7,456 bases of DNA, taken from NCBI GenBank assembly GCA_946481205.1, contig CAMLNB010000173.1:1-7456 (forward strand), read 5' to 3'. Under the pieces are notes generated by a model that saw only the letters and a program-made list of their open reading frames with translations, was not told the DNA's origin and searched no databases. Within the stretch, counting starts at the first letter, position 1; each line of letters opens with the position of its first letter. The position numbers and the translations under genes were made by a program. Source of the DNA: an uncultured Kangiella sp. (GTDB lineage Bacteria > Pseudomonadota > Gammaproteobacteria > Enterobacterales > DSM-103792). Of the stretch, positions 6,788-7,456 are shown piece by piece.

Positions 6788-7456
6788 TCAGCGCGCCAGC
6801 CAGCCACCATCTACCGCCAGCACATGTCCGTGAACATAATCACTGGCAGCTGAGGCCAGAAATACAGCGGCTCCAGTCAGATCCGCAGGTTCGCCCCAGC
6901 GCCCGGCCGGAATGCGATTCAGGATCGCCTCATTGCGCTTGGCATCCTGTTGCAACGCGGCGGTGTTGTCGGTACGGAAATAGCCCGGCGCGATCGCGTT
7001 GACGTTGATACCCTGCCCGGCCCATTCGTTGGCCAGTGCTTTGGTCAACCCGGCAATCGCGTGTTTGCTGGCGGTGTAAGCCGGCACATTCAGACCACCG
7101 GAATAGGACAACATCGACGCGATATTGATGATCTTGCCGCTACGCCGTTGCAACATGGCCGCGCCGAGCAGCTGGCTCAACAAAAACGCTGAATCCAGAT
7201 TGACCGCCATGACGTTCTGCCATTCCTTGTACGGAAAACTGAGCGCCGGTGCGCGAAAAATCGTGCCGCCGCAGTTGACCAGAATATCGATCACCGGATG
7301 CCGGCTGAGCGCGTGTTCCACCAAGGCACGCACGGCATCCGCATGCGCCAGATTGGCGACCAGATTGTCGCTGCGACCACCGCGCGATTGAATCGCTGCA
7401 ACGGTTTGCGCCGCGCCTGCTGCGCTGGAGCTGCTGCACAACACGGTGGCGCCGGC
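6788..7456 (-). CDS. kduD: 2-dehydro-3-deoxy-D-gluconate 5-dehydrogenase KduD, 5' end off window
   Basis: Cytoplasmic short-chain dehydrogenase (EC 1.1.1.127) that interconverts 3-deoxy-D-glycero-2,5-hexodiulosonate and 2-keto-3-deoxygluconate, the step after KduI. The 222 codons in the window are open to the right edge and start inside the second beta strand (AGATVLCSSS). About 30 N-terminal residues, including the glycine-rich TGxxxGxG dinucleotide motif, lie outside. In window numbering the SDR catalytic set is complete: N86 (MAVNLDS), S114 (IINIASMLS), Y127 and K131 (AYTASKHA). The blocks KIINIASMLS, NVNAIAPGY, RIPAGRWG and the C-terminus AVDGGWLAR match enterobacterial KduD closely, which separates it from generic SDRs. 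The usual NNAG motif is replaced by NCGG (61-64). The GTG at 7442-7444 is internal and not the start. It is the first visible gene of the kduD-kduI(-regulator) group. Confidence 0.95.
   Translation of the reverse strand, partial: AGATVLCSSSSAAGAAQTVAAIQSRGGRSDNLVANLAHADAVRALVEHALSRHPVIDILVNCGGTIFRAPALSFPYKEWQNVMAVNLDSAFLLSQLLGAAMLQRRSGKIINIASMLSYSGGLNVPAYTASKHAIAGLTKALANEWAGQGINVNAIAPGYFRTDNTAALQQDAKRNEAILNRIPAGRWGEPADLTGAAVFLASAASDYVHGHVLAVDGGWLAR

Overview
The window is a compact pectin/uronate catabolism locus from a Gram-negative bacterium, most likely a gammaproteobacterium. This rests on two things. UxaA, KduI and KduD resemble the enterobacterial enzymes along their length, while the uronate isomerase is of the SPHGHTDP-motif type that I associate with Xanthomonadaceae and relatives. 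Base composition looks moderately GC-rich. I cannot name the genus.

All six genes lie on the minus strand, so transcription runs right to left. In that order they are: a 5'-truncated kduD (6788-7456), kduI (5875-6717), a LacI-family regulator (4704-5747), a 229-base control region (4475-4703), a secreted GH28 polygalacturonase (2993-4474), altronate dehydratase uxaA (1414-2979), and uronate isomerase uxaC (1-1361, 3' end off the window). No RNA genes, mobile elements, CRISPR arrays or convincing terminators were seen.

The genes fit one pathway. The GH28 enzyme would release galacturonate from (oligo)galacturonate outside the cytoplasm. UxaC isomerises galacturonate to tagaturonate and UxaA dehydrates altronate to 2-keto-3-deoxygluconate (KDG). 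KduI and KduD turn the unsaturated uronate made by pectate lyases and oligogalacturonate lyases into KDG by a parallel route. Tagaturonate reductase (UxaB), KDG kinase, KDPG aldolase, a transporter and any pectate lyase are not in the window.

The most informative non-coding element lies just upstream of the GH28 gene. It has two near-identical CG-centred palindromes, 33 bp apart centre to centre (about three helical turns). The proximal one contains the -35 box of a good sigma70-like promoter. They are the obvious operators for the LacI-type protein encoded next to them. The locus otherwise looks like a well-formed but known type of catabolic cluster, and I found no sign of an undescribed system.
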